From the NCBI GenBank assembly GCA_963779325.1, contig CAVZXS010000037.1:372001-436000 (forward strand): 64,000 nt of DNA, written 5' to 3'. This document shows positions 27,111 through 34,640 of this stretch, one piece after another. Positions within the stretch are counted from its first letter, which is position 1; every line of letters starts with the position of its first letter. The notes under the pieces were generated by a model. The model was not told where the DNA came from. It saw only the letters and a list, made by a program, of their open reading frames with translations, and searched no databases. The translations under genes were made by a program, and so were the position numbers. This DNA is from CAVZXS01 sp963779325. GTDB lineage: Bacteria > Bacteroidota > Bacteroidia > Chitinophagales > Chitinophagaceae.

Positions 27111-27309
27111 GTTAAGGAAATAAATATTTACGCCTTACTTCTTTTTTATTCGGTTTTGCTTCTCAAAGAGTCTACCAATAGGCGGATATGATGCTATCAG
27201 TTTTGCAATCATCTGCAAAAAGCATAACATTTAATTATTAATTCTTAATAGCAAAAAACTTGGACTTGCGGTTAGCAATCGTATATATTTATGTATTAAC
27301 TGTCATTTT

Positions 27310-27915
27310 ATGAGAAAACTAATTATTACAGTCACTTTTATTTTAACGGCACTTGCCTCTTGCAACAGTTCCCGAAAGCAAGAAAACCCTGAACAAGAAA
27401 CTCCAAAAGCGTTGGAGGATAAAAGCGCATCGTATGAAGTAGTTTCAAAAAGAGGCTATGACGATTTAGTAGAAAGTCTATACAAAGAACTTGCAGACAA
27501 AACACCCGAACTGAAAAAATTGGAAGATAAGATTGGCGATCTGCACAAAAGCAAAAATGACTCCACGGAATTATTTGACAAATACAATCAAAAAAATCAA
27601 TCGTATTACAACGCTGCAAACAATCATCTTGAGCGTATTACAGATTCGCTTTTACGTGACAAAATGAAAGTACTCATTGCCGACAGCCTGTCAAAATATA
27701 ATTCCTTAATTTCAAGACACACTGATTTATTAAAATCTATTGATGCAAAAAACCTGACGTTAAACGACCTGCACATAATTTTAAAAATCACCCGAACGAT
27801 ACCGTTAATAGAAAAGTATCACAAAGATAAACTGCCTTCAGCCAAACCATTGGAAGGTTTTTCAAAACAACTTGACGAAGCGATAAATTATACTGATACA
27901 CTTATTAAGAAGTGA
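27310..27915 (+). CDS. Hypothetical coiled-coil lipoprotein
   Basis: 201 residues; signal peptide and lipobox TALASC, then NSSRKQENPEQE. The rest is strongly helical and charged (LYKELADKTPELKKLEDKIGDLHKSKN, DKMKVLIADSLSKYNSLISRHTDLLKSID), consistent with a coiled coil or helical bundle. No family is recognised. The frame is followed at once by the palindrome field at 27.9 kb. Confidence 0.6.
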   Translation: MRKLIITVTFILTALASCNSSRKQENPEQETPKALEDKSASYEVVSKRGYDDLVESLYKELADKTPELKKLEDKIGDLHKSKNDSTELFDKYNQKNQSYYNAANNHLERITDSLLRDKMKVLIADSLSKYNSLISRHTDLLKSIDAKNLTLNDLHIILKITRTIPLIEKYHKDKLPSAKPLEGFSKQLDEAINYTDTLIKK

Positions 27916-27944
27916 TTATGTTTTTTTACGGGTTAGTCTCCCGC

Positions 27945-28740
27945 CCTTTCAGGGCTTTTTTTTACGTCACCTCATTACTTCATCCCGCTGTCGCAGAATG
28001 TTTGCATAGTATGCCCTTTCAGGGTTTCTTGCAGGGCTGCGCCCGGTGATATCCGTAGGGATATGCCCTTTTTTTCACAGGGCTGCGCCCCGTGTTGATA
28101 CATTACGCCCTTTCAGGGCTAAGTAGTTTTATGTATTTGGTTTGCCATAATTTTTATTCATATCATATAATACCGATAGTGAAATTTGTTAAAGCGAATT
28201 AGGGGGAAAAGCAGCATGATGATAAGGCCTTAAAGTACGAAATACACTATCATCCCGCATAGCGGGATGAATGATCTAAATTCGGAAACCAACCAAGCCC
28301 TGAAAGGGCAAAATACGTTAACATTCCACAGAGTGGGATGATATGAGCGAAGTTCAGTAACCAAGCTCTGAAAGGGCGTAATCAGCCGTTATCCTTTAAA
28401 GAAATGATATGGTTTAATATCGGACAAAAAAAATTGCAGGATTAGTCAAGAGTATTTCCTAAAAATACCCTGCTGATTATGATGAAAACTATCTACAGGA
28501 TTGGCACGGCTTTGCAGCCCGCCCTTTCAAGGCTATATAAATTTGCTTAACCTGCTAAGGTGATATGTAAAATTTTATCCGGCAGCATATCCGCAATGAA
28601 ATTTATTATAGTAAATTAGTCCTAAAAAGCAGCATGCTGATAAGTCCTGAAAGGACAAGATGCGCTAACATCCCGCAGAGCGGGATGAATGAACAAAGTT
28701 CAGTAACCAAGCCCTGAAAGGGCGGAATAAAATCTAAAAC
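27945..28740. repeat. REP-like palindrome field beside the transposase gene
   Basis: About ten copies of GCCCTTTCAGGGC or its complement GCCCTGAAAGGGC and variants occur, mixed with CATCCCGC...GCGGGATGA and GGGCTGCGCCC hairpins. A longer composite unit (AAAAGCAGCATGATGATAAG ... ATCCCGC...GCGGGATGAATGA ... AGTAACCAAGC CCTGAAAGGGC) occurs twice, at about 28207-28315 and 28624-28725. The second copy ends 19 bp before the transposase start. This is the layout expected of palindromes mobilised by a RAYT. Confidence 0.85.
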
Positions 28741-28743
28741 AAC

Positions 28744-29217
28744 ATGGGACAATCACTCGTAAAAAACTATATCCATATCGTGTTCAGCACAAAGCATCGC
28801 CAACACCTTATACATGAGCGGGTAGAAGACGAGCTATATGCATACATAGGCGGCACCTGCAAAAACTTAGAATGCCATCCTATAAAAATTGGCGGCTACA
28901 CCGACCATATTCATATACTGTGTATGCTTTCAAAAAAGATAGCTTTAATGAAGCTATTGGAAGAAGTCAAATCGCATTCATCAAAATGCCCGCCTGTCGG
29001 ACGGACAGGGATGAAAACAAAAGGAGATGATTTAAAGAACTTCTATTGGCAGGATGGATACGGTGCGTTCTCGGTAAATCCTTCCGAGATAGACAGAGTA
29101 ATTAACTACATCGCAAATCAAAAAGAACACCACAGTAAAAAAACATTTCAGGATGAATACAGAGCGTTTCTTAAAAAATACAGGGTTGACTATGACGAAC
29201 GCTATGTATGGGATTAG
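28744..29217 (+). CDS. RAYT-type (IS200/IS605-like, Y1_Tnp) transposase
   Basis: 157 residues with the HUH single-strand nuclease layout: N-terminal NYIHIVFSTKHRQHLI, the metal-binding His pair in DHIHILCML, and the catalytic Tyr in the VINYIANQKEHH helix. The protein is single-domain, without terminal left/right-end structure of a classical IS200. With the flanking palindromes it fits a REP-associated tyrosine transposase. Between SSK and MKTKGDDLKNFYWQDGYGAFSV lies CPPVGRTG, encoded by a palindrome (28988-29010), where relatives have only one or two residues; this looks like an in-frame insertion. Catalytic residues appear intact. Confidence 0.88.
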   Translation: MGQSLVKNYIHIVFSTKHRQHLIHERVEDELYAYIGGTCKNLECHPIKIGGYTDHIHILCMLSKKIALMKLLEEVKSHSSKCPPVGRTGMKTKGDDLKNFYWQDGYGAFSVNPSEIDRVINYIANQKEHHSKKTFQDEYRAFLKKYRVDYDERYVWD

Positions 29218-29265
29218 TATGAGGTAGTTTATTAACGAAGAATACAGCATTAACCGGCTCGGTAA

Positions 29266-30705
29266 TTACCTGATCAACGTAAGTGTTCCTTTCAAAATTT
29301 TTTTGCCATCGTTAAAAAGTACATAGTAAACATAAACTCCTGCCGGTTGCGGCAGCCCTTTGTAAGTGCCATCCCAGTTTACTGCGTCTCCCTTTATGCG
29401 GTATACAAGCTGACCATACCGATTATAAACGTTTACCGCAGCGCCGAATAAAGGATCCAAAAAAGGAATACGCCAGCTGTCGTTCTTACCGTCATTATTG
29501 GGTGTAAATGCGGTGGGCACAAAAATGCCCGCTACTACTTTTATTGATACGGCATCTTCGTTTTTACAACCATAAGCCGATTCAGCATAAAGCGTATACA
29601 ATTTACTTTCAAGAGGTGTTAAAGTCGGGTTCACAATATTTCTATCACTTAAATAATCCGGCGGATCCCAAAAGTAAGTTGGGTTTTCGCCGGTTACATC
29701 ACCGGCAAGATTTAATGTATTACCAGAAATAATTACTCTGTCCGCTCCTGCATTTACAGCAGGCGGCGGATGTACATTAATAATAACATTATTGGATGCG
29801 ATGCGGCAAGCAATAACGGCTTCCGAACTTTTTTCGGTAACCGTGAGCCTGTACCAATAAGCTCCAATACCTGTAGTACTCCGCAAATAACTGAGTGAAG
29901 CAGCACCGGGGATATCCTTCCATATTTTTCCTGAATCGGTACTCAATTGCCAACGATAAACGGGATCAATATAACCCGCCGATACGGTTGAATTAAAAGT
30001 ATAAGAATTGTTATTGCCCTTACAAATATCTACAATATCATTATTGCCCTGTATAGATGAAGTAAGCAAAATAGAGCCGCAGGGTCTGAATGTAATATCA
30101 TCCATTGCAATATCATTACCAATACCGCCGGGTGCGTTATTGGTCATTCGCAAAACAATTTCAGGATTATTTACCGGTGTGGTAAAAAAGAACCCGTACT
30201 GTTTCCATGTCGCGACAAAAGTTTCAGGGATATCGCCTGTAGAAAATTGTTGCAGTACTGTTCCGCCTGCAGTCTCTATACGAAAAGTAATATTTGGCTT
30301 AATAGCGTTGCGTGCCATTACGTTCATTATCCATGCGGCGAATTCGTAAGTAGTATTGGGACAAAGGTCAGTTACCTTTGTTACCAAAAAATCGCCGGGA
30401 GTAAAACTTGCATTTACCAACAGGAATGCGCCGTTGCCCGTATGATCGGAGTTAACCGTAATCCATGAATTGCCAAAGCAACCTGAAGTACGATTAGCAA
30501 TGGTGTAAAAGCCGTCATTGGGACAAGCTGTAGATGAATACGTATAGGCGCTTGTGGGTGTATAGCCGGTATTATTGGTACCGCCGGTGCCGAAAGTTAT
30601 ATTAACGACAGGATCACCCAAACTACCGGTGCAGAGTTGCGCTTGTAAATAAAATACAGATACCAGGAAAAAAACAGTAAACTGCAATCGTAAGGAAAAG
30701 GTCAT
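29266..30705 (-). CDS. Secreted protein with T9SS type B (gliding-motility) C-terminal domain
   Basis: 479 residues from the ATG at 30705 (signal peptide TVFFLVSVFYLQAQ); an open frame extends to 30834 but has no signal features. The N-terminal half is a lectin/jelly-roll-like domain (SDHTGNGAFLLVNASFTPGDF, DIAMDDITFRPCG), then an Ig-like region with VNAGADRVIISGNTLNLAG, and the type B CTD: VPTAFTPNNDGKNDSWRIP, VNVYNRYGQLVYR, WDGTYKGLPQPAGVYVYYV. It is secreted by the type IX system, with an adhesin or matrix role likely. The first part of the overlong frame overlaps the end of the oxidoreductase gene. Confidence 0.87.
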   Translation of the reverse strand: MTFSLRLQFTVFFLVSVFYLQAQLCTGSLGDPVVNITFGTGGTNNTGYTPTSAYTYSSTACPNDGFYTIANRTSGCFGNSWITVNSDHTGNGAFLLVNASFTPGDFLVTKVTDLCPNTTYEFAAWIMNVMARNAIKPNITFRIETAGGTVLQQFSTGDIPETFVATWKQYGFFFTTPVNNPEIVLRMTNNAPGGIGNDIAMDDITFRPCGSILLTSSIQGNNDIVDICKGNNNSYTFNSTVSAGYIDPVYRWQLSTDSGKIWKDIPGAASLSYLRSTTGIGAYWYRLTVTEKSSEAVIACRIASNNVIINVHPPPAVNAGADRVIISGNTLNLAGDVTGENPTYFWDPPDYLSDRNIVNPTLTPLESKLYTLYAESAYGCKNEDAVSIKVVAGIFVPTAFTPNNDGKNDSWRIPFLDPLFGAAVNVYNRYGQLVYRIKGDAVNWDGTYKGLPQPAGVYVYYVLFNDGKKILKGTLTLIR

Positions 30706-30830
30706 TCGGGAAGGGAAATTTACTCGCCAAATTAATCTATTTCTTGCTCCGAAAAGGTAATACAAAGAAAAATAAAAGAAATAACCGGGTTTTAAACGCC
30801 GGTAATTAAAATTTAAGAGTAAGCCTTCAC

Positions 30831-31826
30831 TCATTTGTTTTTTTCAGATGGATATTGCACACCGATCTGTCGCCTGACCTCGGTCATTATTTCCTGCACC
30901 GCTGCGCTTCGGTGATGCGGCACTATGTTACTTTCAATTTCTTGATTTAATATCTTATCTGTAGCATGCTGCATCTGATAGATAAATCCGTGTGATGATC
31001 TGCCGTCATCAAAAGTTTCTATCGCCTGAAATTCTTTATCAAAAATGGTTACAGTTCTTGCCCGCCAGAATTCAGGTATCTCTATATAACCCGTTTCACC
31101 AAACAAACGGAGTTTATTGGTCATTCTTGTTACCATTGATGTGCAGAGAGTTGCAATAGTATCTCCGTATTTAAGTATCATAGTTGTCGTGGCATCTACT
31201 CCCGTTTCGGTAAGAATGGCCGTAGCAGTTACACTGTCAGGCTTTCTGTTCATAAACAAAGTTGCCAGGGCAACATTGTACACACCCAAGTCTAATAAAG
31301 CGCCGCCTGCCAAGTCGGGGTTGTACATCCTGCCTTCCATATTTTTCTCCATTGGGAAAGCAAAGTCAGCTTGTATTATTTTTAAATCCCCTATCCTTCC
31401 TTCATTTACCCATTGCTGTGCTTTTATAATAGCCGGTAAAAAATAAGACCACATGGCTTCCATCAGAAAAAAATTCTTTTCTTTAGATATTGCTGCCAGT
31501 TGCTTAAATTCAGTATCATTAATGGTAATCGGCTTCTCACACAATACGGCCTTGCCGTGCAACAGGCATTGGAGGCTTTGTTCAAAATGAAAATTATGTG
31601 TGGTAGAAATATATACCGCATCTACTTCGTCACTCTTGTATAACTCATCGTAAGTAAGTGCCTGCGGAATATTATGCGTTGCTGCAAAAGTTTTTGCCCT
31701 TTCTTTATCTCTTGCAGCTATTGCAATCAATTCGGCATTTTGCAGAAGCGGAAAATCTTTTACAAAAGATTTTGCAATATGGCCCGCACCTATTATTCCC
31801 CATCGTATTTTTGTTTTTCCCGGCAT
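30831..31826 (-). CDS. Gfo/Idh/MocA family oxidoreductase
   Basis: 331 residues. The Rossmann N-terminus has WGIIGAGHIAKSFVKDF (GxGxxA/G), then IAIAARDKERAKTFAATH, AVYISTTHNFHFEQ, and the family's CEKPI motif with catalytic Lys. The C-terminal alpha/beta domain has GGALLDLGVYNVALA, where a His or Tyr/Asp pair usually acts (here D-x-G-x-Y). It is an NAD(P)-dependent sugar or polyol dehydrogenase of unknown substrate. Cytoplasmic. It lies 125 bp upstream of the T9SS type B gene on the same strand. Confidence 0.9.
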   Translation of the reverse strand: MPGKTKIRWGIIGAGHIAKSFVKDFPLLQNAELIAIAARDKERAKTFAATHNIPQALTYDELYKSDEVDAVYISTTHNFHFEQSLQCLLHGKAVLCEKPITINDTEFKQLAAISKEKNFFLMEAMWSYFLPAIIKAQQWVNEGRIGDLKIIQADFAFPMEKNMEGRMYNPDLAGGALLDLGVYNVALATLFMNRKPDSVTATAILTETGVDATTTMILKYGDTIATLCTSMVTRMTNKLRLFGETGYIEIPEFWRARTVTIFDKEFQAIETFDDGRSSHGFIYQMQHATDKILNQEIESNIVPHHRSAAVQEIMTEVRRQIGVQYPSEKNK

Positions 31827-32057
31827 ATATCATTTTTTTTTGAGTCATTATACCTGCAATCAAACGGATTATTCGGTTAGTATTCTGTCCAATTAAGCAG
31901 GCAGTATTCATGCAAACCAAATTTAGTCAAATCACACTAACTTCATCACGGAGATTTTCAGACCGTTAAGCACTTCACCGCATGCCGGAAAGGAGAAAGA
32001 GACGCTAAGAGATTATTCGCAGAAGATAAAATAAGCGTGCTCATAAGTACGGTAAAA
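31827..32057. other. Intergenic, degenerate repeats
   Basis: No gene. The stretch 31975-32020 (GGAAAGGAGAAAGAGACGC, then TAAGAGATTATTCGCAG) resembles the degenerate repeat near 12.19 kb. It should include the promoter of the oxidoreductase on the minus strand. Confidence 0.35.
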
Positions 32058-32090
32058 TAAAAAAGCCGGGGTATTAATCCCGGCTTTCGT
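32058..32090 (-). terminator. Rho-independent terminator of the 32092-32460 gene
   Basis: AAAGCCGGG and CCCGGCTTT form a strong stem around GTATTAAT, and on the minus strand the stem is followed by TTTTTTATT. It begins immediately at the stop codon of the lipoprotein gene. Confidence 0.88.
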
Positions 32091-32091
32091 T

Positions 32092-32460
32092 TTAATTTTT
32101 CTTTATCAGAAATCGAAGTGTTATTTTTCCGCCTGCCTGGTCGTATGCATCCATTATGATGTACGTATTAGCAGCAATACCCGTTATGAGGTATGAAAAA
32201 TCATACTCGTTTTTATTTTTAGCCGTAGACTCGTCTGTAAAAAAAGGAGCAGTTTGTCCTTCTTTGGTTAATACAACTTTATCAAGACGCACCGCAGAGC
32301 TGATATGACCTGTAAGGCTGTATTCGCCGGCTGAATTGGCCGTACCTTCGGTAATATTGTTAGCTAAAGTAACTACGGGCTTGCTGGCCACATCTTTTTT
32401 ACAAGAAACAAAAAAACACATGGCTGCAAAAGCAGTAAGAAGAAAAAATTTAGTTTTCAT
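32092..32460 (-). CDS. Hypothetical lipoprotein
   Basis: 122 residues with a clear lipobox (MCFFVSC, then KKD). The remainder is beta-rich (GEYSLTGHISSAVRLDKVVLTKEG, YDFSYLITGIAANTYIIMDAYDQAGGKITLRFLIKK), suggesting a single Ig-like or jelly-roll domain of about 90 residues. It is unrecognised, and is a single gene with its own terminator. Confidence 0.65.
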   Translation of the reverse strand: MKTKFFLLTAFAAMCFFVSCKKDVASKPVVTLANNITEGTANSAGEYSLTGHISSAVRLDKVVLTKEGQTAPFFTDESTAKNKNEYDFSYLITGIAANTYIIMDAYDQAGGKITLRFLIKKN

Positions 32461-32706
32461 TTTTATCGGTTTTATAATTTAAATGCAAAGACAACTCACA
32501 AAGAGCAATAGTTGCAATTTATTTTGTTAAGAGTAAAATTTTTCAGTTAAAGTGTAGTAAAAGCCCCAATGCCTAACAGGTATAAGTCGCAATACCGGCT
32601 CCGGTATTTTCAAAAATGAAGATACTCTTGATCTGAATTAGCAGGAAGGGCAGTTTGTTACCCAAAATTATTAAATCATAATAACTGCCGCCGCATATTA
32701 CATTAA

Positions 32707-32766
32707 AAGAAAAAGGGTTGCTTCTTTTAGATCCGGATTATAGCCCCGATCATAAGATGCAACCCC
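32707..32766 (-). terminator. Probable terminator of the SWIB gene
   Basis: On the minus strand GGGTTGCATCTT pairs with AAGAAGCAACCC across a long loop, then CTTTTTCTTT follows. It lies 25 bp past the SWIB stop. The rest of 32461-32706 shows no gene. Confidence 0.6.
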
Positions 32767-32790
32767 GATTATTGTCTGCGACAATAATTA

Positions 32791-33201
32791 TTACTTCACG
32801 TTATTGCTGACAATCTTAGCCAGGTCGAACATAGAAACCTGAGATTTACCTGCAAACAATACTTTTAGTTTGCTGTCTGCATTTATCATTCTCCTGTTTT
32901 TAGAATCCTGCAGTTTGTTCTTCTTAATGTAATCCCATATCTTTTTAATCATTTCCGTTCTCGGCATGGGCTTAGATCCGATTACATCAGCCAATGCTGC
33001 GCTGGAAGTAAGCGGAGCCATAAAGGCTGCATTTGGTTTACGTGCCGACTTCTTTTTGGCAGCTTTCTTTTTAGGTGCTGCTTTTTTCTTTGCCGCTTTT
33101 TTAGGTGCTGCTTTTTTCTTTGCCGCTTTCTTTTTAGCAGGCGCTTTTTTCGCTGCTTTCTTTACAGCCTTCTTAGCTGCTTTTTTTACTTTTTTTGCCA
33201 T
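32791..33201 (-). CDS. SWIB/MDM2 domain protein with histone H1-like Lys/Ala tail
   Basis: 136 residues. The first 55 are almost only Lys and Ala with Pro (AAKKAPAKKKAAKKKAAPKK), like histone H1 C-termini and bacterial HU-like tails, so non-specific DNA binding is likely. Residues 58-136 are a SWIB domain: FMAPLTSSAALADVIGSKPMPRTEMIKKIWDYIKKNKLQD, NADSKLKVLFAGKSQVSMFDLAKIV. Such fusions are known in Bacteroidota and Chlamydiae as nucleoid-associated proteins. The repetitive codons in the tail (two direct repeats around 33070-33130) make its length prone to change. Confidence 0.9.
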   Translation of the reverse strand: MAKKVKKAAKKAVKKAAKKAPAKKKAAKKKAAPKKAAKKKAAPKKKAAKKKSARKPNAAFMAPLTSSAALADVIGSKPMPRTEMIKKIWDYIKKNKLQDSKNRRMINADSKLKVLFAGKSQVSMFDLAKIVSNNVK

Positions 33202-33900
33202 TGTGTAGAATTTAATTATTAGTAAATAATGGATAAATAAATATTAGCGAATGTAAGATACCTTATCTAATAAATAATCAATGTGTATATTCTTTTTTCC
33301 CCGGTCTTTTAACCATTTTCCCTATGAAAAACAGTTTTTTTTAAAGTCAACTTTGTTATTGTAATTCGAATTTACCTTGGAGTAAACCCTCAAAACTATA
33401 CGGGGCAAAGGTTTCATAGCATTTTACAAGCCAAAGAATACAGGTGAATTACCTTACTACAAGGGTATTGCTGACGCTGCAAATCATTGCGGCCTGTATG
33501 TGCATAACAGCTTTTCGTCCTATTAATTTAATAATTAGGGTGTAATTGAATATGACGCACAGTTTTTTGTTGAGTGATTAATAGAGTTAAAAAAGCAGCG
33601 GCAAGAGTGAATATTCATAATGTACGACCAATACCAACTCTTAAAATTGGTATTACCGGGCTTTCAGCAATTATAATGAAAGGAGTACTGTTATGCAAAT
33701 GCTTCAGGGCAGACAAGCGGTTATTTATTAAAGAACACTTCGGCAAAGGAGGTGGTTAAATTCATTGATGAAGTGCCTAAAAGACAAGGTACAAAGAATA
33801 TGACAGCTCTAATAAAGACTACTTCGAAAAACAGGTTACCGGAATATTTTTTTTCGGCACTATTATAAAAGCCGTGAGAAAGTTAAATTGATTTTTTAAA
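33202..33900. other. Gene-poor interval with a possible decayed coding remnant
   Basis: No intact gene is seen in these 700 bp. Around 33690-33850 broken plus-strand frames give fragments such as SGYLLKNTSAKEVVKFIDEVPK and TALIKTTSKN, which look protein-like (the first resembles the end of a receiver domain), but stops and frame changes interrupt them. The 61-codon frame at 33574 has no recognisable features. Call this decayed or non-coding. Confidence 0.35.
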
Positions 33901-33903
33901 AAG

Positions 33904-33957
33904 CAATCCCGCTGGGACTCGAACCCAGGGCCCTCCCGATTAAAATCGGGATGCTCC
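33904..33957 (-). repeat. tRNA-Lys 3'-half copy (distal)
   Basis: On the minus strand: a TCCCGATTTTAATCGGGA hairpin, then GGGCCC and the T arm TGGGTTCGAGTCCCA and acceptor strand GCGGGAT. The T arm is identical to that of the intact tRNA at 34568-34640. Homology to the other 3' half ends after GCGGGAT, so the terminator seen after the other copies is missing here. Confidence 0.85.
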
Positions 33958-34200
33958 ACCCTTCGCAATCAAATCCTCAATATATTTTCTCGATTTCATT
34001 TTCTTAATGTACAATTCTCTTTTCTTCGCTTCCTGTAATGTTTCAAACGGTTCTGTATATTTCAGCATCCAAGGAACACCTGATGCAGTAAATTTTGAAT
34101 GACCGATATTATGTTCGTATAAACGTCTTTCGATATCGATGCAGGCACCGATATAGTACTTGTTGAGTTTCTCTGAGAACAAAATGTACATGCAAGGCAT
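33940..34200 (-). CDS. Small GIY-YIG nuclease (copy 2)
   Basis: 86 residues: MPCMYILFSEKLNKYYIGA gives the paired GIY...YIG strands (YIL/YIG), then the conserved Arg in DIERRLYEHN, a His in EHN, and the Glu-rich EAKKRELYIKKMKSRKYIEDL. This is a stand-alone UvrC/URI-type GIY-YIG domain of the kind common in Bacteroidota. The last residues (GGASRF) are encoded by the anticodon-arm hairpin of a tRNA 3' half, so the stop codon lies inside tRNA-derived DNA. It differs from copy 1 at only a few residues (F9, Y14, PF versus EF). Catalytic residues seem intact. Confidence 0.88.
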   Translation of the reverse strand: MPCMYILFSEKLNKYYIGACIDIERRLYEHNIGHSKFTASGVPWMLKYTEPFETLQEAKKRELYIKKMKSRKYIEDLIAKGGASRF

Positions 34201-34207
34201 AAAACAA

Positions 34208-34232
34208 AAAAGACCGTCTTTGCAGACAGCCT
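34208..34232 (-). terminator. Terminator behind the tRNA 3'-half copy
   Basis: On the minus strand GGCTGTCTGCAAAGACGGTC is followed by TTTTTTG. It matches the terminator of the intact tRNA (34540-34563) with compensating and single-base changes, as part of the 332-bp tandem unit. Confidence 0.8.
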
Positions 34233-34235
34233 TTG

Positions 34236-34289
34236 TGATCCCGCTGGGACTCGAACCCAGGGCCCTCCCGATTAAAATCGGGATGCTCC
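34236..34289 (-). repeat. tRNA-Lys 3'-half copy (proximal)
   Basis: Minus strand: GGAGCATCCCGATTTTAATC, then the GGGA side of the hairpin, GGGCCC, and the complete T arm and acceptor 3' strand ending GCGGGATCA. It has no D arm and no 5' acceptor strand; those positions are occupied by the 3' end of GIY-YIG copy 1. Spacing to the same point of the intact tRNA and of the distal copy is exactly 332 bp each. Confidence 0.88.
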
Positions 34290-34532
34290 ACCCTTCGCAA
34301 TCAAATCCTCAATATATTTTCTCGATTTCATTTTCTTAATGTACAATTCTCTTTTCTTCGCTTCCTGCAATGTTTCAAACTCTTCAGTGTATTTCAGCAT
34401 CCAAGGAACACCTGATGCAGTGAATTTTGAATGACCGATATTATGTTCGTATAAACGTCTTTCGATATCGATACAGGCACCGATATAAAATTTGTTGAGT
34501 TTTTCTGAGTATAAAATATACATACAGGGCAT
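34272..34532 (-). CDS. Small GIY-YIG nuclease (copy 1)
   Basis: 86 residues, almost identical to copy 2: MPCMYILYSEKLNKFYIGA, ERRLYEHNIGHSKFTASGVPW, EAKKRELYIKKMKSRKYIEDL. The putative catalytic Tyr pair, Arg and Glu are present. It starts 36 bp downstream of the intact tRNA-Lys on the same strand, after the tRNA terminator, and its C-terminus GGASRF runs into the next tRNA 3' half. Its place between tRNA pieces suggests a tRNA-targeting mobile endonuclease, but the family is also known simply as a tRNA-adjacent gene, so the role stays open. Confidence 0.88.
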   Translation of the reverse strand: MPCMYILYSEKLNKFYIGACIDIERRLYEHNIGHSKFTASGVPWMLKYTEEFETLQEAKKRELYIKKMKSRKYIEDLIAKGGASRF

Positions 34533-34539
34533 AAAACAA

Positions 34540-34564
34540 AAAAAGCTGTCTTTTCAGACAGCCT
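34540..34564 (-). terminator. tRNA-Lys terminator
   Basis: On the minus strand GGCTGTCTGAAAAGACAGC followed by TTTTTTTG, starting 4-5 nt after the tRNA 3' end. A textbook rho-independent terminator. GIY-YIG copy 1 lies beyond it, so that gene needs read-through or its own promoter. Confidence 0.9.
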
Positions 34565-34567
34565 TTG

Positions 34568-34640
34568 TGATCCCGCTGGGACTCGAACCCAGGGCCCATA
34601 CATTAAAAGTGTATTGCTCTACCAACTGAGCTACGAGATC
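34568..34640 (-). tRNA. tRNA-Lys (anticodon TTT)
   Basis: 73 nt without encoded CCA. The acceptor strands GATCTCG and CGGGATC pair (one G-T), the D arm is GCTC/GAGC, the anticodon arm ATACA-CTTTTAA-TGTAT carries TTT at 34-36, the variable loop is GGGCC, and the T arm is CTGGG-TTCGAGT-CCCAG. All invariant positions look normal (T8, G18G19, T33, TTCGA). It is the seventh and last element of a tandem series on the minus strand, the previous six being 5' halves only. Confidence 0.97.

Noticed and set aside
33574..33759. 61-residue protein
   Set aside because: No domain, no RBS, and it lies in an interval of broken frames.
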